From Endomychus coccineus (taxonomy: Eukaryota; Arthropoda; Insecta; Coleoptera; Endomychidae), in assembly GCA_958510875.1 (NCBI GenBank), contig CAUEHT010000002.1:1674001-1738000 (forward strand): 64,000 bases of DNA, read 5' to 3'. The number at the start of each line of letters is the position of its first letter. The stretch's first letter is position 1. The notes under the pieces are model-generated. The model was not told the origin of the DNA and did no database searches. It saw only the letters and a list, made by a program, of their open reading frames with translations. Made by a program: the position numbers and the translations under genes. This document shows, piece after piece, positions 12,841 through 25,076 of the stretch.

Positions 12841-14597
12841 ATTTGGCCTCGTCTGCTTTATTCATCGAGGCAGAATTCCAGCCAGAAGCAAGTGGTGATG
12901 GTGAATGTAAACTAACGAATAATTTCGGAGCGTTTCTCTTCGAATATATCAGTTATGAATTGAATGGAAAAGAGATAGACAAAGTACGTGATCCTGGTAT
13001 TGTCAGCACCATCAGAGCTTATCTAACATATGCCAAACATGAATCTATACCTCTAGCTATTTCTGGATGGTCATTTAAGGATGTATTGAGTTCAGTCTAC
13101 AATAATAAAATCAATTTATGGATACCGCTGAATTTTCTACTAGGCCTATTCATTGACTATAACAAAGTTTTGAGTGGAAAACATGAGCTGCGCTTGATAA
13201 GGTCTCGAACCGATAACGATTGCTATACTAATAGCACAGGCACGAAAACGGCTAAAATAAATGTGAAGACGATAGCATTAAAAGTGCGACATGTGTTTCC
13301 AAGTGATCAAGTTAAATTTCAAATGTTGGGGAATTTGAGTGCTGAGAAGCCTATTTTGATTCCATCCCGTAGTTGGGATCTGCATGAAAATCCGTTGATG
13401 AAGGAGAGCACTCGTGACATTTGGGCTGTTAAAACATCAATGAATTTGGAACGTCCTAGATATGTGATTCTAGCTTTCCAAACTGATCGAAAAAATAATC
13501 CTATCAAGCACAGTGCATATTTCGATAATATGAACTTGCTAAATGTAAAATTATAGTTGAATTCAGAGTGTTATCCATATGGAGCAATGAAATTGAATTT
13601 CACCGACCAGCAATACGTGGAAGCATACCAGATGGCAGGTGGCGATGGGGAATGTACCCTAACCAATAATTTTGGAGCATTTCTGTTCGAATATATCAGT
13701 TATGAATTCAATGGGGAAGAGGTAGACAAAGTACGTGATCTTGGTATTGTCAGCACCACCAGAGCTTATCTAACATATGCCGAACATGAATCTATACCTC
13801 TAGCTACTTCTGGATGGTCATATAAGGATGCAATGAGGTCAATCTACAATGATAAAATCAATTTATGGATACCGCTGGATTTTCTACTAGGCCTATTCAT
13901 TGACTATAACAAAGTTTCGAGTGATAATCATAAGCTGCGCTTGATGAGGTCTCGAACCGATAACGATACCTATACTGATAGCGCAGGTACGAAAAAGGCT
14001 AAAATAAATGCGAAGACGATAGCATTAAGAGTGCGACATGTGTTTCCAAATGATCAAGTTAAATTTCAAATGTTGAGGAATTTGAGTGCTGAGAAGCCTA
14101 TTTTGATTCCTTTCCGCAGTTGGGAGTTGCGTAAAAATCTGTTGATGAAGGAGAGCACTCGTGACATTTGGGCTGTTAAAACATCAATGATCCTAGAACG
14201 CCTCAGATATATGATTCTAGCTTTCCAAACTGATCCAAAAAATAATCCTGTCAAGCACAGTAAATATTTCGATAATATAAACATGCTAAATGTTAAATTA
14301 TACTTGAATTCAGAGTGTTATACATATGAAGCAATGAGATTGAATTTCAACGACCAGCATTATGTGAAAGCATATCAGATTTACTATGATTTCCATAGAT
14401 CATTTTCAAATAAAATAATAAGCGAGCCGATGTTAGATTATATAGCATTTAAGAATAAAGCATTTATTGTGATTGATTGTTCAAAACAAAACGATACTAT
14501 AAAGTCACCAACAGTTGAAGTCAAACTAGAGATGGAAAGTATCCTGAATTTCCCTGAAAACACCCGGGTTATTTCATCATCATTAACGACCTTATAA
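12688..14597 (+). pseudogene. Major capsid protein candidate, copy 1, internally duplicated and broken
   Basis: The start codon is followed almost at once by a stop (ATG TCA TAA, where intact copies have ATG TCG GAA). The body is then open from 12831 to 13556. Near 13632 the sequence jumps back from the EAYQM region to GGDGECTLTNNFG and repeats most of the protein to 14597. About 770 bp are therefore tandemly duplicated with some divergence between halves. The C-terminus is frameshifted relative to intact copies. This is the clearest intragenic duplication in the window. Confidence 0.85.
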
Positions 14598-15727
14598 TGG
14601 AGTATCACAGGATCAGCTCGGAGTTTAGTGTGAGGAACCAGAACATGAATCATAATGTTATTATTTCAATTCTGAATGATGTACTGTCAAAATATATCTT
14701 TCCAAATAAATGTTATTATTATTATTTTTGGCATTTTATTTCTCAAACAGGGGTTGTGGTAATGTAATCATTCAGCGTTCATGGTTGTTCGCTGACTGCT
14801 AGCGTGTATCAAATATTTCACGTGCTCAACATGTGTCTCAGTATCGGAGCACGTGTCTTAATATTGAAGCACGTGTCTGAATGTTGAAACACGTGTCTGA
14901 ATGTTGAAGCACGTGTCTGAATATTGAAGCACGTATCTGAACACGTGTCTGAATATTGAAGCACGTGTCTGAATTTTGAAGCACGTGTCTGAATATCGAA
15001 GCACTTGTTTGAACACTCGTCTGAATATTGAAGCAAGTGTCTGAATGTTGAAGCACGTGTCTGAATATTGAAGCACGTGTCTGAACATTGGAGCACGTGT
15101 CTGAATATTGAAGCACGTGTCTGAACACGTGTCTGACTAAGGAAGCACTTGCTCAACACGTGTCTGAATATTGAAGCACGTGTCGGAGTGTTGAATCACG
15201 CGATTAAACGTGTGCCTGAATGTATTACAATCATTATAATTATTCACATTTTGTTGCTCATCCGCCCATCATCGTTCGTGAACTATGATCGCCGGACTAT
15301 CCGGCGATGATAGTTCACGTCATCATTGTTCGTGAACTATCATCGCCGGAATGAATAAGAGACCGTCTCTGGTGACATCATCATCGTTCGTAAACTATGG
15401 TCGCCAGATTGAATCAGTTACTGTCATCGGTTTGAAGCAGTGACGTCATCATAGTTTGTAAACTATGATCACCGGATTTTCAATTCAATGAAACACCACT
15501 TACTCGTCAAAATCATTATGTATTTTGATACACATAAGACTATAGTTAGATGTTCTCCTCCGCCCAATTCGCATGCATCGTATTGATTTTCCCCCCATCA
15601 AAAATATGGAAATTAACATTCTGCATGAGACAGCTGCAAATGATAGATCGTTGGTGAAGTCATCATTGTTCGTTAACTATGATCGCCGGTTTGAGTCAAT
15701 ACCTGTCATCAGCTTGAAGCATAGACG
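14598..15727. repeat. Right TIR of Polinton 1 with inverted CACGTG array
   Basis: A short tail after the capsid gene carries AATAAA and an ATT-rich run (about 14705-14735). From 14815 to 15196 lies an array of 'gaagcacgtgtctgaatatt' units, the reverse complement of the arrays preceding the ATPase genes. Next come the inner TIR word near 15210-15270 and the 68-bp satellite words, including 'atgatgacgtca' in inverted form. A segment related to 7562-7970 follows at about 15475-15690. No gene. Confidence 0.75.
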
Positions 15728-16393
15728 AGTAGGTGTGGCCTCACTCGGGTTCGCCAGACAGCGAGCCTTATCAGATGTAGGCAACCAGTGAGACATTCGC
15801 GCATGCGTGGTCATGGCTAGGGTTTGGTGTCACCTTTGTCCGCTAGGGTTTGGTGTCGCCTCTGATCGCTAGGTGCCGCCTCTGACCGTTGGGTGTCGCC
15901 CCTGCCCGCTAGGGTGTGTTGTCGCCTCTGACCGCTAGGATGTGATGTCGCTTCAACCCATTAGGTGACCTTCAGCATGGAGTCTATGGTTTTATGATAG
16001 AGTCTATGGTCTATTGAGAGAGCGAGTAGTGGTAATCGGCCTGTATACAAGGTCGCTCGAGGCAGACAGTTCGTGAGCAAGGTGTGAGGTTAAAGAGAGC
16101 GAAAATTTCAATGTAAAGCTTCATATAAACATATCTGTCGGCCGACAGGCTCTGGTAAAATCACGAGAGCTAGTTACAAATAGTTGAGAGGTTTCGAGCT
16201 GTGAATATTCATGAAAAATAAATTATATTCTTGATAAGATTAAAATAATTTTAATGCACCTTATCGTTCCATAGAGAGGTAGGTGGGACCACCTCCACGA
16301 TGCAGTCTGTACCTTGGACCCACCATGACAGCTGTCACGTGGTGGCGACATCTCCACGAAGCAGTCTGTACCTTCGATGCCAGCTGTCACGTG
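15728..16393. repeat. Truncated Polinton terminus and dispersed repeat
   Basis: Starts AGTAGGTGTGGCC and continues with 'gccttatcagatgtaggcaaccagt', the same subterminal sequence as the left end of Polinton 2 (31495). It looks like a detached TIR tip. The stretch holds short tandem words (gctagggt, gtgtcgcctctgaccgctagg). About 15783-16150 is copied again at 19859-20224 inside PolB. The last 130 bases are minisatellite of the kind found in Polinton 3 TIRs. No gene. Confidence 0.6.
16388..16393. repeat. Target-site duplication CACGTG, left of PolB element
   Basis: Six bases directly before the AGTAGATG terminus; the same six bases follow the right terminus. CACGTG is common in local repeats, so a chance match is possible. 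The restored empty site argues against chance. Confidence 0.7.
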
Positions 16394-17452
16394 AGTAGAT
16401 GTGCTATGACAGTTCGGGCTCAAAATCGACCTTTTTTGCATGTAAATCCCCATAAGGAAATCTAAGGTTCAAATTGTCAGAAAACGGTCCATTCCACTGG
16501 TCATATGTCTATGGTTCCCGAAGTCTGTGAACTAGTCATCTGTCTATGGTTCTTCCTTAACTATGGTCGGGTCAAGTCTGTGAACTAACCAACTGTCTAT
16601 GGATCTTCCTTAACTATGGTCGGGGTAATCTGAAGTCTATGAATTAGGTATCTGAGTACTCACATTCTACTGAAATGATTTTTCTACACACCGAGATGCT
16701 AGCCTGGGTGATAAACCCTAAAGTTATGCGGCTTAACCGCGAATGTGTACTTGAACAATTCAATGCACTCCTACTAAAATGGAATATTTTTCTACACACG
16801 GGAATCGAACCCGAGAAATGAAATCCAAAGCCGATTCCTTAACCGCTCAGCTATGGAGGACTTGAGCACAAGCGATTTTAATGTTGTAGATATAACCGCG
16901 GGTATCCGGTCTGAGTGAAAAGTGTGAGTATATTGCAGCCTATGTGGTACAGGTAGTTGTTTATACATGACGTCAGCCGTGTGGGTGTTTGAACACGAAG
17001 GGGGCAAAGTGTATGGCGCGGGGTCTACAGCGAGGTATGGAATGTGCGACTTCATAGCGCTAGCCATAGGGGTTTCGAAAGAGTTATAATGGGAGTGTTT
17101 GTACATAACGTCAGTCGTGGAGATGTTTGAACGTGTGGGGACGAAGTGTATGTTGCAGGATCTACAGCGAGGTATGGCATGTGAGACTTCATAGCGCTAG
17201 CCATAGGGGTTTTGAAAGAGTTATAATGGCGCTGTTTATGTATGCTGTCAGTCACGTGATTTTTGAAAGAGGCGGGTATTCATCGGAGGTACCATGGAAG
17301 GGCTGCTGCTCCTTGAATGCATAGATGGAATGTTATATAGTATAGAAATGATATCTTCTGCATGAACATTTCTCAAAACGGAATGTTTATAAGGGGATTA
17401 CTTTCATGACGTTTATTCAAGCTATATGCATCTTATTTCAACGCGATCGCTA
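16394..17452. repeat. Left TIR of PolB element
   Basis: Inverted match to about 29730-30850 with small differences. Contains short repeats (actatggtcggg), two tRNA-like segments, and sequence shared with Polinton 2 and 4 TIRs from the tRNA-like part inward (for example 'gcgattttaatgttgtagat' and 'ggctgctgctccttgaatgc'). No convincing gene. Confidence 0.8.
16660..16862 (-). repeat. Two tRNA-like modules in tandem (SINE-like), minus strand
   Basis: One module (16795-16860) has an A-box-like TAGCTGAGCGGTTAAGG and a B-box-like GGTTCGATTCCC. A second, more diverged module (about 16680-16745) keeps GGTTAAGCC and a weak B box. Each is followed by a similar 'gtgtagaaaaat..tt' tail. The acceptor stem does not pair well, so a working tRNA is unlikely. 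It sits inside the TIR and so recurs at 30316, 31734, 56065 and 57958. Confidence 0.6.
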
Positions 17453-17639
17453 TATTATAAAATGTGATTCCAATCATCTTGAACATATAGATATGTGGAT
17501 ATTATTTTCAGTATACAATAATGGGGTTGGGGGACTTCAAATAAGGTATGGAATGTGGGGTTGTTTAAACATGACGTTAGTCGTGTGGTGGTGTCTGTCG
17601 CGGGGACCTACAACGAGGTATGGAATGTGAGGTTGTTTT

Positions 17640-18070
17640 ATGACGAGTGAGTGGTGTTTTATTGAACTGAAGATCCGGCGACCATAGTTTACAAACGATG
17701 ATGACGTCACTACTCTAAGCCAATGACAGTAACTGATTCAATTTGGCGATCATCGTTCACGAACGATGATGACGTCACTGCTCCAAGCCAATGACAGTAA
17801 CTGATTCAATCCGGCGACCATCGTTCACGAACGATGATGACGTCACTACTCTAAGCCAATGACAGCAACTGATTCAATCCGGCGACCATCGTTCACGAAC
17901 GATGATGACGTCACTACTCTGAGCCAATGACAGTAACTGATGCAATCCGGCGACCATAGTTTACGAACGATGATGACGTCACTGCTTCAAGCCAATGACA
18001 GTAACTGATTCAACTCCGGCGACCATAGTTTACGAAGGATGATGACGTCATCATCGTTCACGAACTATGA
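17640..18070. repeat. 68-bp satellite with CRE-like TGACGTCA, PolB element
   Basis: About six units of 68 bp built from 'atccggcgaccatcgttcac', 'gaacgatgatgacgtcact' and 'aagccaatgacagtaactga'. Ends with the palindrome GATGATGACGTCATCATC near 18040. The same family lies just outside the CACGTG arrays in all Polinton copies here. Confidence 0.85.
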
Positions 18071-18129
18071 TGGGCTAATGAGGAATAAAATGTGAATAAT
18101 CATAATGATTGTAATACATTCATGCACAT

Positions 18130-18355
18130 GTTTTATCGCATGATTCGACACATGCTTTAACATTCAAACACATGTTTCAGTATTCAGATACGTGTTTCAG
18201 ACACGTGTTTTAACATTCAGACACGTGTTTCAGCATTCAGACACGTGTTTCAGACACGTGCTTCAATATCCAGACACGTGTTTCAACATTCAGACACATG
18301 TTTCAGACACGTGTTTCAGCATTCAGACACGTGTTTCAATATTCAGACACGTGAT
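18130..18355. repeat. CACGTG (E-box) minisatellite, PolB element
   Basis: Alternating 20-bp and 13-bp units of the type 'acacgtgtttcaacattcag' and 'acacgtgtttcag'. Same family as 34562-35812 and 44394-44631. Its presence in the PolB element links it to the capsid-bearing elements. Confidence 0.85.
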
Positions 18356-18396
18356 TCCTTCGCGAGCACGATTTTTACAAACTTCATATGTTGAAT

Positions 18397-18692
18397 CGTT
18401 TATATATACATACATACAGACAGTTACGTAAAAGTTATATTGATAAACACATTTTTATTTTCGCGGGTTTAATCAATTTCAATGGAAACATGTAAGCAAG
18501 GAGTTTTAATGGAGATCAAGTCCGTTTCCCAACCACCCAAGAAAGCGTTTATATATACATACATACAGACAGTTACGTAAAAGTTATATTGATAAACACA
18601 TTTTTATTTTCGCGGGTTTAATCAATTTCAATGGAGACATATAAGCATGGAGTTTTAATGGAGATCAAGTCCGTTTCCCAACCACCCAAGAG
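18397..18692. repeat. 149-bp direct duplication
   Basis: Two adjacent near-identical units starting 'cgtttatatatacatacata' at 18397 and 18546. A related single copy (caatttcaatgggaaacat) lies in Polinton 2 and 4 TIRs near 33280 and 59680. Between 18693 and 19052 I see no gene; this is the 3' flank of PolB. Confidence 0.85.
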
Positions 18693-19858
18693 GCACGTTG
18701 CTTTTTTTTGATAAAGTGGAAAGCATCCCCAGGAGGCCTACAAACCACGTGTGAGATGTATGAGAAATGAAATATCGATATTTATTATATCATTTATTCT
18801 GAAAAAAGCACATTTTCATTTTGGGAGTATGATATTGAGAAGTCAATCTTGCAGATCATCAACATGTTGGGCTGCATACATATATTTTCCTCCATCGTAT
18901 ATGGAACGTCAATCAATCACAAATCTGTACATGTCCTTCATATAAGCTGCTTACAATAGTTGTATAATTATATTAAATGTGCTTCAAAACTAATCAGGAT
19001 TTATAAATCTCTATGATTGCAACTATATGCTAATATATTCAACTAATAATCACTAATCTACTATGTCCATGATTGCATAATGCCCCCACGGAAGCGTTGT
19101 AAAATTTCCAGGGATCAAGTATCGTTTATCATCATTGGGAGATAGGGCAATTTTCTCCTGACTCATGGAGAACACTTTATGTTTTTCCGCTTTGATTAAA
19201 TGTTGAGTGACTGATACTTCTTTCCACTCCTCAAGGCACTCAACATAGTCTTCAAGATCGATTCTGTTTTTAACGACGGAAAATTTCACCCCCTTCGCTT
19301 TTTTTGTTACGCCATAATTCCGTATAATATCATTAATTTCAGACTCGTCATACTCAGCTGCTTCATGATCTTGAAGCAGTCTAGTGACATCATCCTCAGA
19401 AGTCGAGATCTTTACTGCATATAATTTAGCTCGAACGCCCACAAAATCAGTCATAGGAGTTCCCCCGTTCCCGTCCTTCATCTTCCCTAATACTTTCTTA
19501 TTGACTAGCGGAATATTATAGATGTTATCAGGCTGGTAGTCGCTGGTGTCGAAGTATTGATGGCAGTCACGTTTCATTACATCATAAGGGTCTTTCCCCA
19601 ACTCATATATGAGAGAGTCTGTATCTGTATACAGTATAAAACAACTATCCCCAAACGCTGAACCCATATACTTATAATGGAAGTCGTAGATAGTTGTCTT
19701 AGCCAAGTCCAATATAGACATTCCTACATAAATAGGTTTATTCAACCACACTTCCAACTTGTTTAGCTCAACTGCTACCAAATTCTCGTTGAAAATGGTG
19801 CAGCTCTTGAACTCGGGCTTAGAAATATATGATTCAGCTTCATACCGCTCCATACCAT

Positions 19859-20257
19859 AACCAGTGAGACATTCGCGCATGCGTGGTCATGGCTAGGGTT
19901 TGGTGTCACCTTTGTCCGCTAGGGTTTGGTGTCGCCTCTGACCGCTAGGTGCCGCCTCTGACCGCTGGGTTTCGCCCCTGCCCGCTAGGGTGTGTTGTCT
20001 CCTCTGACCGCTAGGATGTGATGTCGCTTCAACCCATTAGGTGACCTTCAGCATGGAGTCTATGGTTTTATGATAGAGTCTATGGTCTATTGAGAGAGCG
20101 AGTAGTGGTAATCGGCCTGTATACAAGGTCGCTCGAGGCAGACAGTTCGTGAGCAAGGTGTGAGGTTAAAGAGAACGAAAATTTCAATGTAAAGCTTCAT
20201 ATAAACATATCTGTCGGCCGACAGGTGGTGGTGGTGTCTGTCGCGGGGACCTACAAG
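19859..20257. repeat. Chimeric insertion in polB flanked by a 50-bp duplication
   Basis: A copy of 15783-16150 is joined to about 30 bases matching 17578-17608. On either side, about 50 bases of PolB coding DNA are present twice (about 19802-19851 and 20258-20307) with a few differences. The patchwork fits template switching or gap repair better than transposition. Confidence 0.7.
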
Positions 20258-20371
20258 CTCTTGAACTCGGGCTTAGAAATATATGATTCAGCTCCATACC
20301 GCCCACCCCACTCGGTAAGTAGGCGAACATTCACTCTTTTGCGAATATTTTCAATAGTCTTGCCGAACACC

Positions 20372-22171
20372 TGGAACGAACTGGGTACGTTATGAGATTA
20401 TTATATAGAACTCTTCAATGAACAGAGTAGAATTCTCTTCGGCGAGGAAACTTGCCATATGATATTTGAAGATATCTGCCGCTTAATAAAACAGAGATTA
20501 TTGAGACTACCATTCCTGATATGAGATGTCACTATATATCGCGGAGTGGGAATGTAGGATAGCGGAAATCGAAGAGAACTCATTGTGTTGTTAACCTTTA
20601 ATAGGGTGTGTCGAGTATTTCATATTCTTTGCATACATTCTTAATTTTTGGGCTTCTGAAATATGAAGCACATCGGGTTACAGATAATTTGATTTAGTTT
20701 GTTATTTAACGCCTGGATGTAAAGTACCCGCGTGTGATTATATTCCAGAGGAATTTTCTCGACTTGCTATAATAAAACACACAATCAAATTTGCATCTAG
20801 CATGATCCCAGGTTTATCATTTATTCCCATCATTACCTGGATTGTTTTAGTCACTGTTTAGAATTACTCTGACGAGTCGTGAGCAGCTGTTGCAGTCAAT
20901 ATTTAATTTCCACCTTTTACTTGAACCTGTAATTTGAGCACATGTTAGTTGCGCGATCCTGAAGATCGCCATTTTGTTAACCTAGTACTTGATACATAGG
21001 GTGGTCTCATTAGACCCATGTGCCGTAAAGGTTGTTAAGGGTGAAATAACCTAATTACTGCTTATTAGGTATATGTATATATTTTTGACACTGTCACGCC
21101 GTTAGGGAGTGATCACAGTTTACAGTATCAATCCACGTGTATGATTCATTTCAAGCAAACCAGAATTTTATGCTAACTAGCAAATTTTCAACCGTTCAAA
21201 TAATATTTTTTCAGATATAAATTTAATTATTATTCTTTTAGTCACATGTTAACTTTTTGCTAATTTTAAATTTCAATTGAAATTGTTTATTTCTTTCAGA
21301 ATAAATCAAAATCTTGCCTAAATTGATATCTCGTCAAGATATCCATTTTGTACTAGTGTTCTCGCAATTTGGGAAAGATAACATTATCGGTTGTGGAATC
21401 ACTTGGTTATTCCAACCGACGGTGTTGCTTGTCCTTCTGATCTCAAGTCAGGTACTGTTAGTTCTTTGAATTTACAGGGTTTGAACGTCTGAGATTCCTC
21501 ACCCCTTCACTCCCAGGCGGTATAGTGACTTTCCTGACAGGACCGACTTCCAGTTCCTACGAGTTCCAAGGAGGGTAACATTTTCTTGTTTGAATGACCA
21601 TAATTTCATTCTCTGATTTTGTTGTTTATCCGAAGTTGTATTCCACTAATTTTTATAGAATCATTCGAGGTATACTGTAAGTCCTCTTATTGGAAAATTA
21701 GTTCTTTTCAATTTAATAATTGATTTAATTTATTAATTGTTTTATTATAATTCAATTGATTTTACAAATCAATTTAATTTAATAATCGTTCACTCAAAAT
21801 TTCATTTACGTTACGATTTGATTTAATTTAATAATTGTTTCTACGAATTCAATACTATTTATGTTTCCAATTGGAATTCTAAAAATTTGTAATTTACATT
21901 TTGTTATAATACAAATTCTGTGGAATATACAAATTGTTAAGTTGAACGTGTATTGTTTTTCTGAATGTCCTCCGACTGTTTAACCATCTCGTAGTGCTTG
22001 TATTCTTGACTGTGAATTAATTCAGTTTTATAGTTTTTTCTCAAGCAGTTTGCGCTCGGGCAATTCACCAGTCTTGAATCACAAGGCACGTTTCACTACG
22101 AGCCCTGAGAGTAATTAGTTTAAATTGAGCTAGCTGGGCCAATTAAAACCGACCCAAGGGGGTCCGTTTCA
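20372..22171. mobile_element. Solo-LTR-like insertion in polB
   Basis: Exactly 1,800 bp, starting TGGAACGAAC and ending GTCCGTTTCA. The ends form an imperfect inverted repeat with TG...CA. It is flanked by CACC at 20368-20371 and 22172-22175. Removing it plus one CACC restores the polymerase reading frame at the motif B FGK. No internal gene is visible, which fits a solo LTR with a 4-bp duplication. The retroelement family is unknown; gypsy would fit the duplication length. Confidence 0.75.
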
Positions 22172-25076
22172 CACCGCATTATTCATTAATTTGAATAAGT
22201 TCTTCTCGAACTCATTCTTCGCAACCTTTCGGAGGTCTGTGTTGAGATCTATGTAGGCTTTAAGCCATGGAGCTTGCTTGAATTTCAAGGCACGATGAAC
22301 TTTTTTCAGCACCAAACCGTTTTCTAGCGCTTGCTTGAGGCTACGGTAATGGATGACATACTTCTCCTTAGGGTGAAGTGTTGCCATCAATTTTGTTGGT
22401 GCATTTGATGAAGCGGGGGCGTTGCCTGTTTGAGGATCAATATGTAGTGGGCAGAAGGGTAAATCGTTATGTTGATCATGCAGATGTTTGGGGTACTCTA
22501 AATCGACTTCTAAAATATATCCTACATCAGAATCATCTGGAACTGTAGTAACGTCAATATTTGTATCGCACCATTCAAATCCGCCATATGGGAGAGCTTG
22601 ACTCATGGCTCAACCATACTGGTTATTGACGTCATAATACATCAAATAAGAATCAGCTTTCGATGGATTATAATTCGGCATATATTCATTGTTGGCGTGG
22701 GCTCTACGCTTAGAACATACTTGACTGAGTCCGCCTCTAATCCCTTTCTCAACGAATAGAAATCTGTGAGAAGCTCTAATTCTTGTTTCGTATGTTTCAG
22801 CATCGCATTCCAAGTAAAGCCGGGCAGTGTAAAGTAGTGCGCAGGATCCAAATTATATGTTTGATGACAGCTAGTTCTGAATTGTTCGAAAACATCGGCC
22901 AGTAGCATTATGTCCGTCACCATATACAGATCGACGTATTGGCCCAAGTTTCGACATTCAAATTTTTCCCATATATGCCTAGCTCGCTGGTAGAGTCTCC
23001 GCGGACATGGTTTTCCCTCCAATTTATTGTAGAAAGCCTCAATAGGCGGTAAAAAGGACTCGGAGAATCTATCAAACGAGTCGACATAATCATACGGCAT
23101 AACACCTTTCTTGGTTACAAGCTTAACTCGTTCATCATCAAGTTCTCCAAACTGACATTTCAAATTTGGGTAATCGCTCAAGTATGATGCCAACTTATCC
23201 AAGGACGAATTCATGAAACTAAACGAGTCGATGAATCTGAGTTGAATGAGGGCATCATCAATATGTTTGGTGAAACTTATATATTTCTCTTTGGTTATCG
23301 GAAGCAAATCGATTTTACCATCCATTCGCGAGGCTATATCTTCGATGATAAAGTTTGCATCGTAATTGGAAAGATTGTGAGAAACTACAGGAACAACATG
23401 TGTGTCTTGATAGTTGATGTTGCACCCTTCATGTGCTGCTCCCCGATAATTTTTTATAGGTAGAAGGTGATTGTGATCTTGCACTTTTTTATCGGCTTCC
23501 GAGAATGGCTGTTCGCAAATGTGGCAACAGCTCGCCCTTCTGAATGCAGCTTCATCGTCCTCAGACATATCGATGTCATATGGACACCATAAAACTGTAC
23601 CCAAATCTTCTGCGAGAGTCTTCATCTGATCTGCGAACCAACTCATACAATCCACGCCGCGATAGGCTCGATAGAAGGATAGGGAATCTTCATATGAACA
23701 TTTAATGTAATAGCCGATACCTGCAGGGATATGTTGTTGAAGCTTTCTAGATCAGCATATACCACAAATGGTGCTTTCACTTTATTCCCGAAATTTTTGA
23801 ATTTCAGGATATTCTTTCCAACTTCGGGCATCTTAACCTTACAGCTATTCAGCTTCTCACAGTCTTCAGTATGTTTACCTAACTTTTCCTCAGAGTGGGA
23901 GTAATGGAGGCATCGTTCGCAAAAGAATTTCCGTCCATCATGTTTACTAAGCTGCGAAGAAACCAGGCGTGATAGATCTTTGATCCATACGTAATGGAAA
24001 CGTATTGGGGTCGCATCATCGCTTTCTTCTTCTTCCTTCCCAAAGTAACGATCTTGAATAAGTAGAAGGTTAACGTGTCTACCCCTCTTCTCCTTCGTAA
24101 GGTAGGTAAGTAATGTAACTAATGACTTTCCACTTTTATTTAAGATGTATACGTTGATGGAGACTTCATTCTGCTTCTCAAAGTTAGGGATCTGACGCAT
24201 TGTCATCGGAAATTGAACCCCTTCCAATTTTAACACTCCCTTGTAGTGGGGGTATGAACTAACTCTATCGGAATTCTCAGCTGCTGGGTATAGCGCTGAT
24301 GTCACTGCCCATGCGAAGCATGCATCATTCTTATTTTTCACATTGATGCAAGCCTCTTTACGTTTGATCTGAGCCGGTAAATCAATATATGATGACCCCA
24401 GTTGAGGCGTGAATTTGTTGATATTCACACCCAAATTGATGATCTTAGTCAACGCCCACCCGCTGTCTCTCTCTTGGAACTCTTCCAACTGGGTTAATAC
24501 TGGGTTCACTATCTTATTATCAAACCAACTATCTAAGTTGGTGTCTCGAAAGATTGGTGAATTGGAGGTTGTAAAGTACTTGAATTCTGTTGTTATCTGC
24601 TCCGCCTTAACAATCTGGAATTCCCCACAGAATACAACATTAACTTTAACTGCCTCATCCTTCTTGAGAGCATTCTTAATACGTCGCTTGGAGAGGGCCT
24701 TACAGTCTCCTAGAAACGCTTTGGGATCCTTATGTTTCAAGTTTGAAAGGATCCAAGTACGGATTCGACTATCGAATGCAGACAAAGAATCACTCCAATG
24801 AACTCGATCCCACACTGTTTCTTCTCGTGAGTCCACACCGGATCCCCTCTTCTGCTCAGATTTTAACTGAACCCGCAGAGTCTTCAGAGCTCCCAATGCT
24901 GATAGCAGCTGCTGCTTCTCCCCAATATTTTTAGCCGTTTTAAGGGCATTATTTATCCTCCTTATCCCTGGAGAGCATTCCCGCAACCCCTCGGCAGCTA
25001 CTGCTCCATCATAGTGTGGTGTTAGAAGTCCGAGAAGAGCTGCGATATGCTTCACCAAATCAGTGAAAATGGACAT

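Larger units (their letters stand above)
7560..15720. mobile_element. Polinton/Maverick copy 1, degenerate
   Basis: Gene remnants in order on the plus strand: packaging ATPase, a conserved protein of unknown function, fibre-like protein, integrase stub, PLA2-like fragments, penton candidate, short ORF and major capsid protein candidate. They are bracketed by inverted flanks. Left, about 7560-8340; right, about 14815-15720 on the opposite strand. Both contain 'ggcgg..gtgaataat.ataatgattgtaatacattca' followed by CACGTG arrays and an outer 68-bp satellite. Exact termini and a target duplication could not be found. Nearly every gene has stops, frameshifts or duplications, so this is the oldest copy. 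It shares the internal deletions of copies 2 and 4. Confidence 0.8.
19053..25076 (-). pseudogene. polB: Polinton family-B DNA polymerase, interrupted
   Basis: Reads from ATG 25076 to 19053. Parts in order: a long N-terminal extension; a Cys/His finger (FCERCLHYSHSEEKLGKH); Exo I (VVYADLES); a CxxC...DHNH...YRGAAHEGCN module; Exo II (SHNLSNYDANFI); motif A region (YYDVNNQYG); a motif B part ending MNNAV; and, after the insertions, DTDSL (motif C). It would be the replicative, presumably protein-primed, polymerase. Lesions: frameshift near 23735, frameshift near 22757, nonsense codon at 22610-22612, a 1.8-kb insertion at 20372-22171 and a smaller chimeric insertion at 19859-20257. All the core motifs remain recognisable, so decay is recent to moderate. 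Confidence 0.9.

Noticed and set aside
24409..24934. Plus-strand frames opposite the PolB N-terminus
   Set aside because: Shadows of the PolB coding sequence on the other strand.
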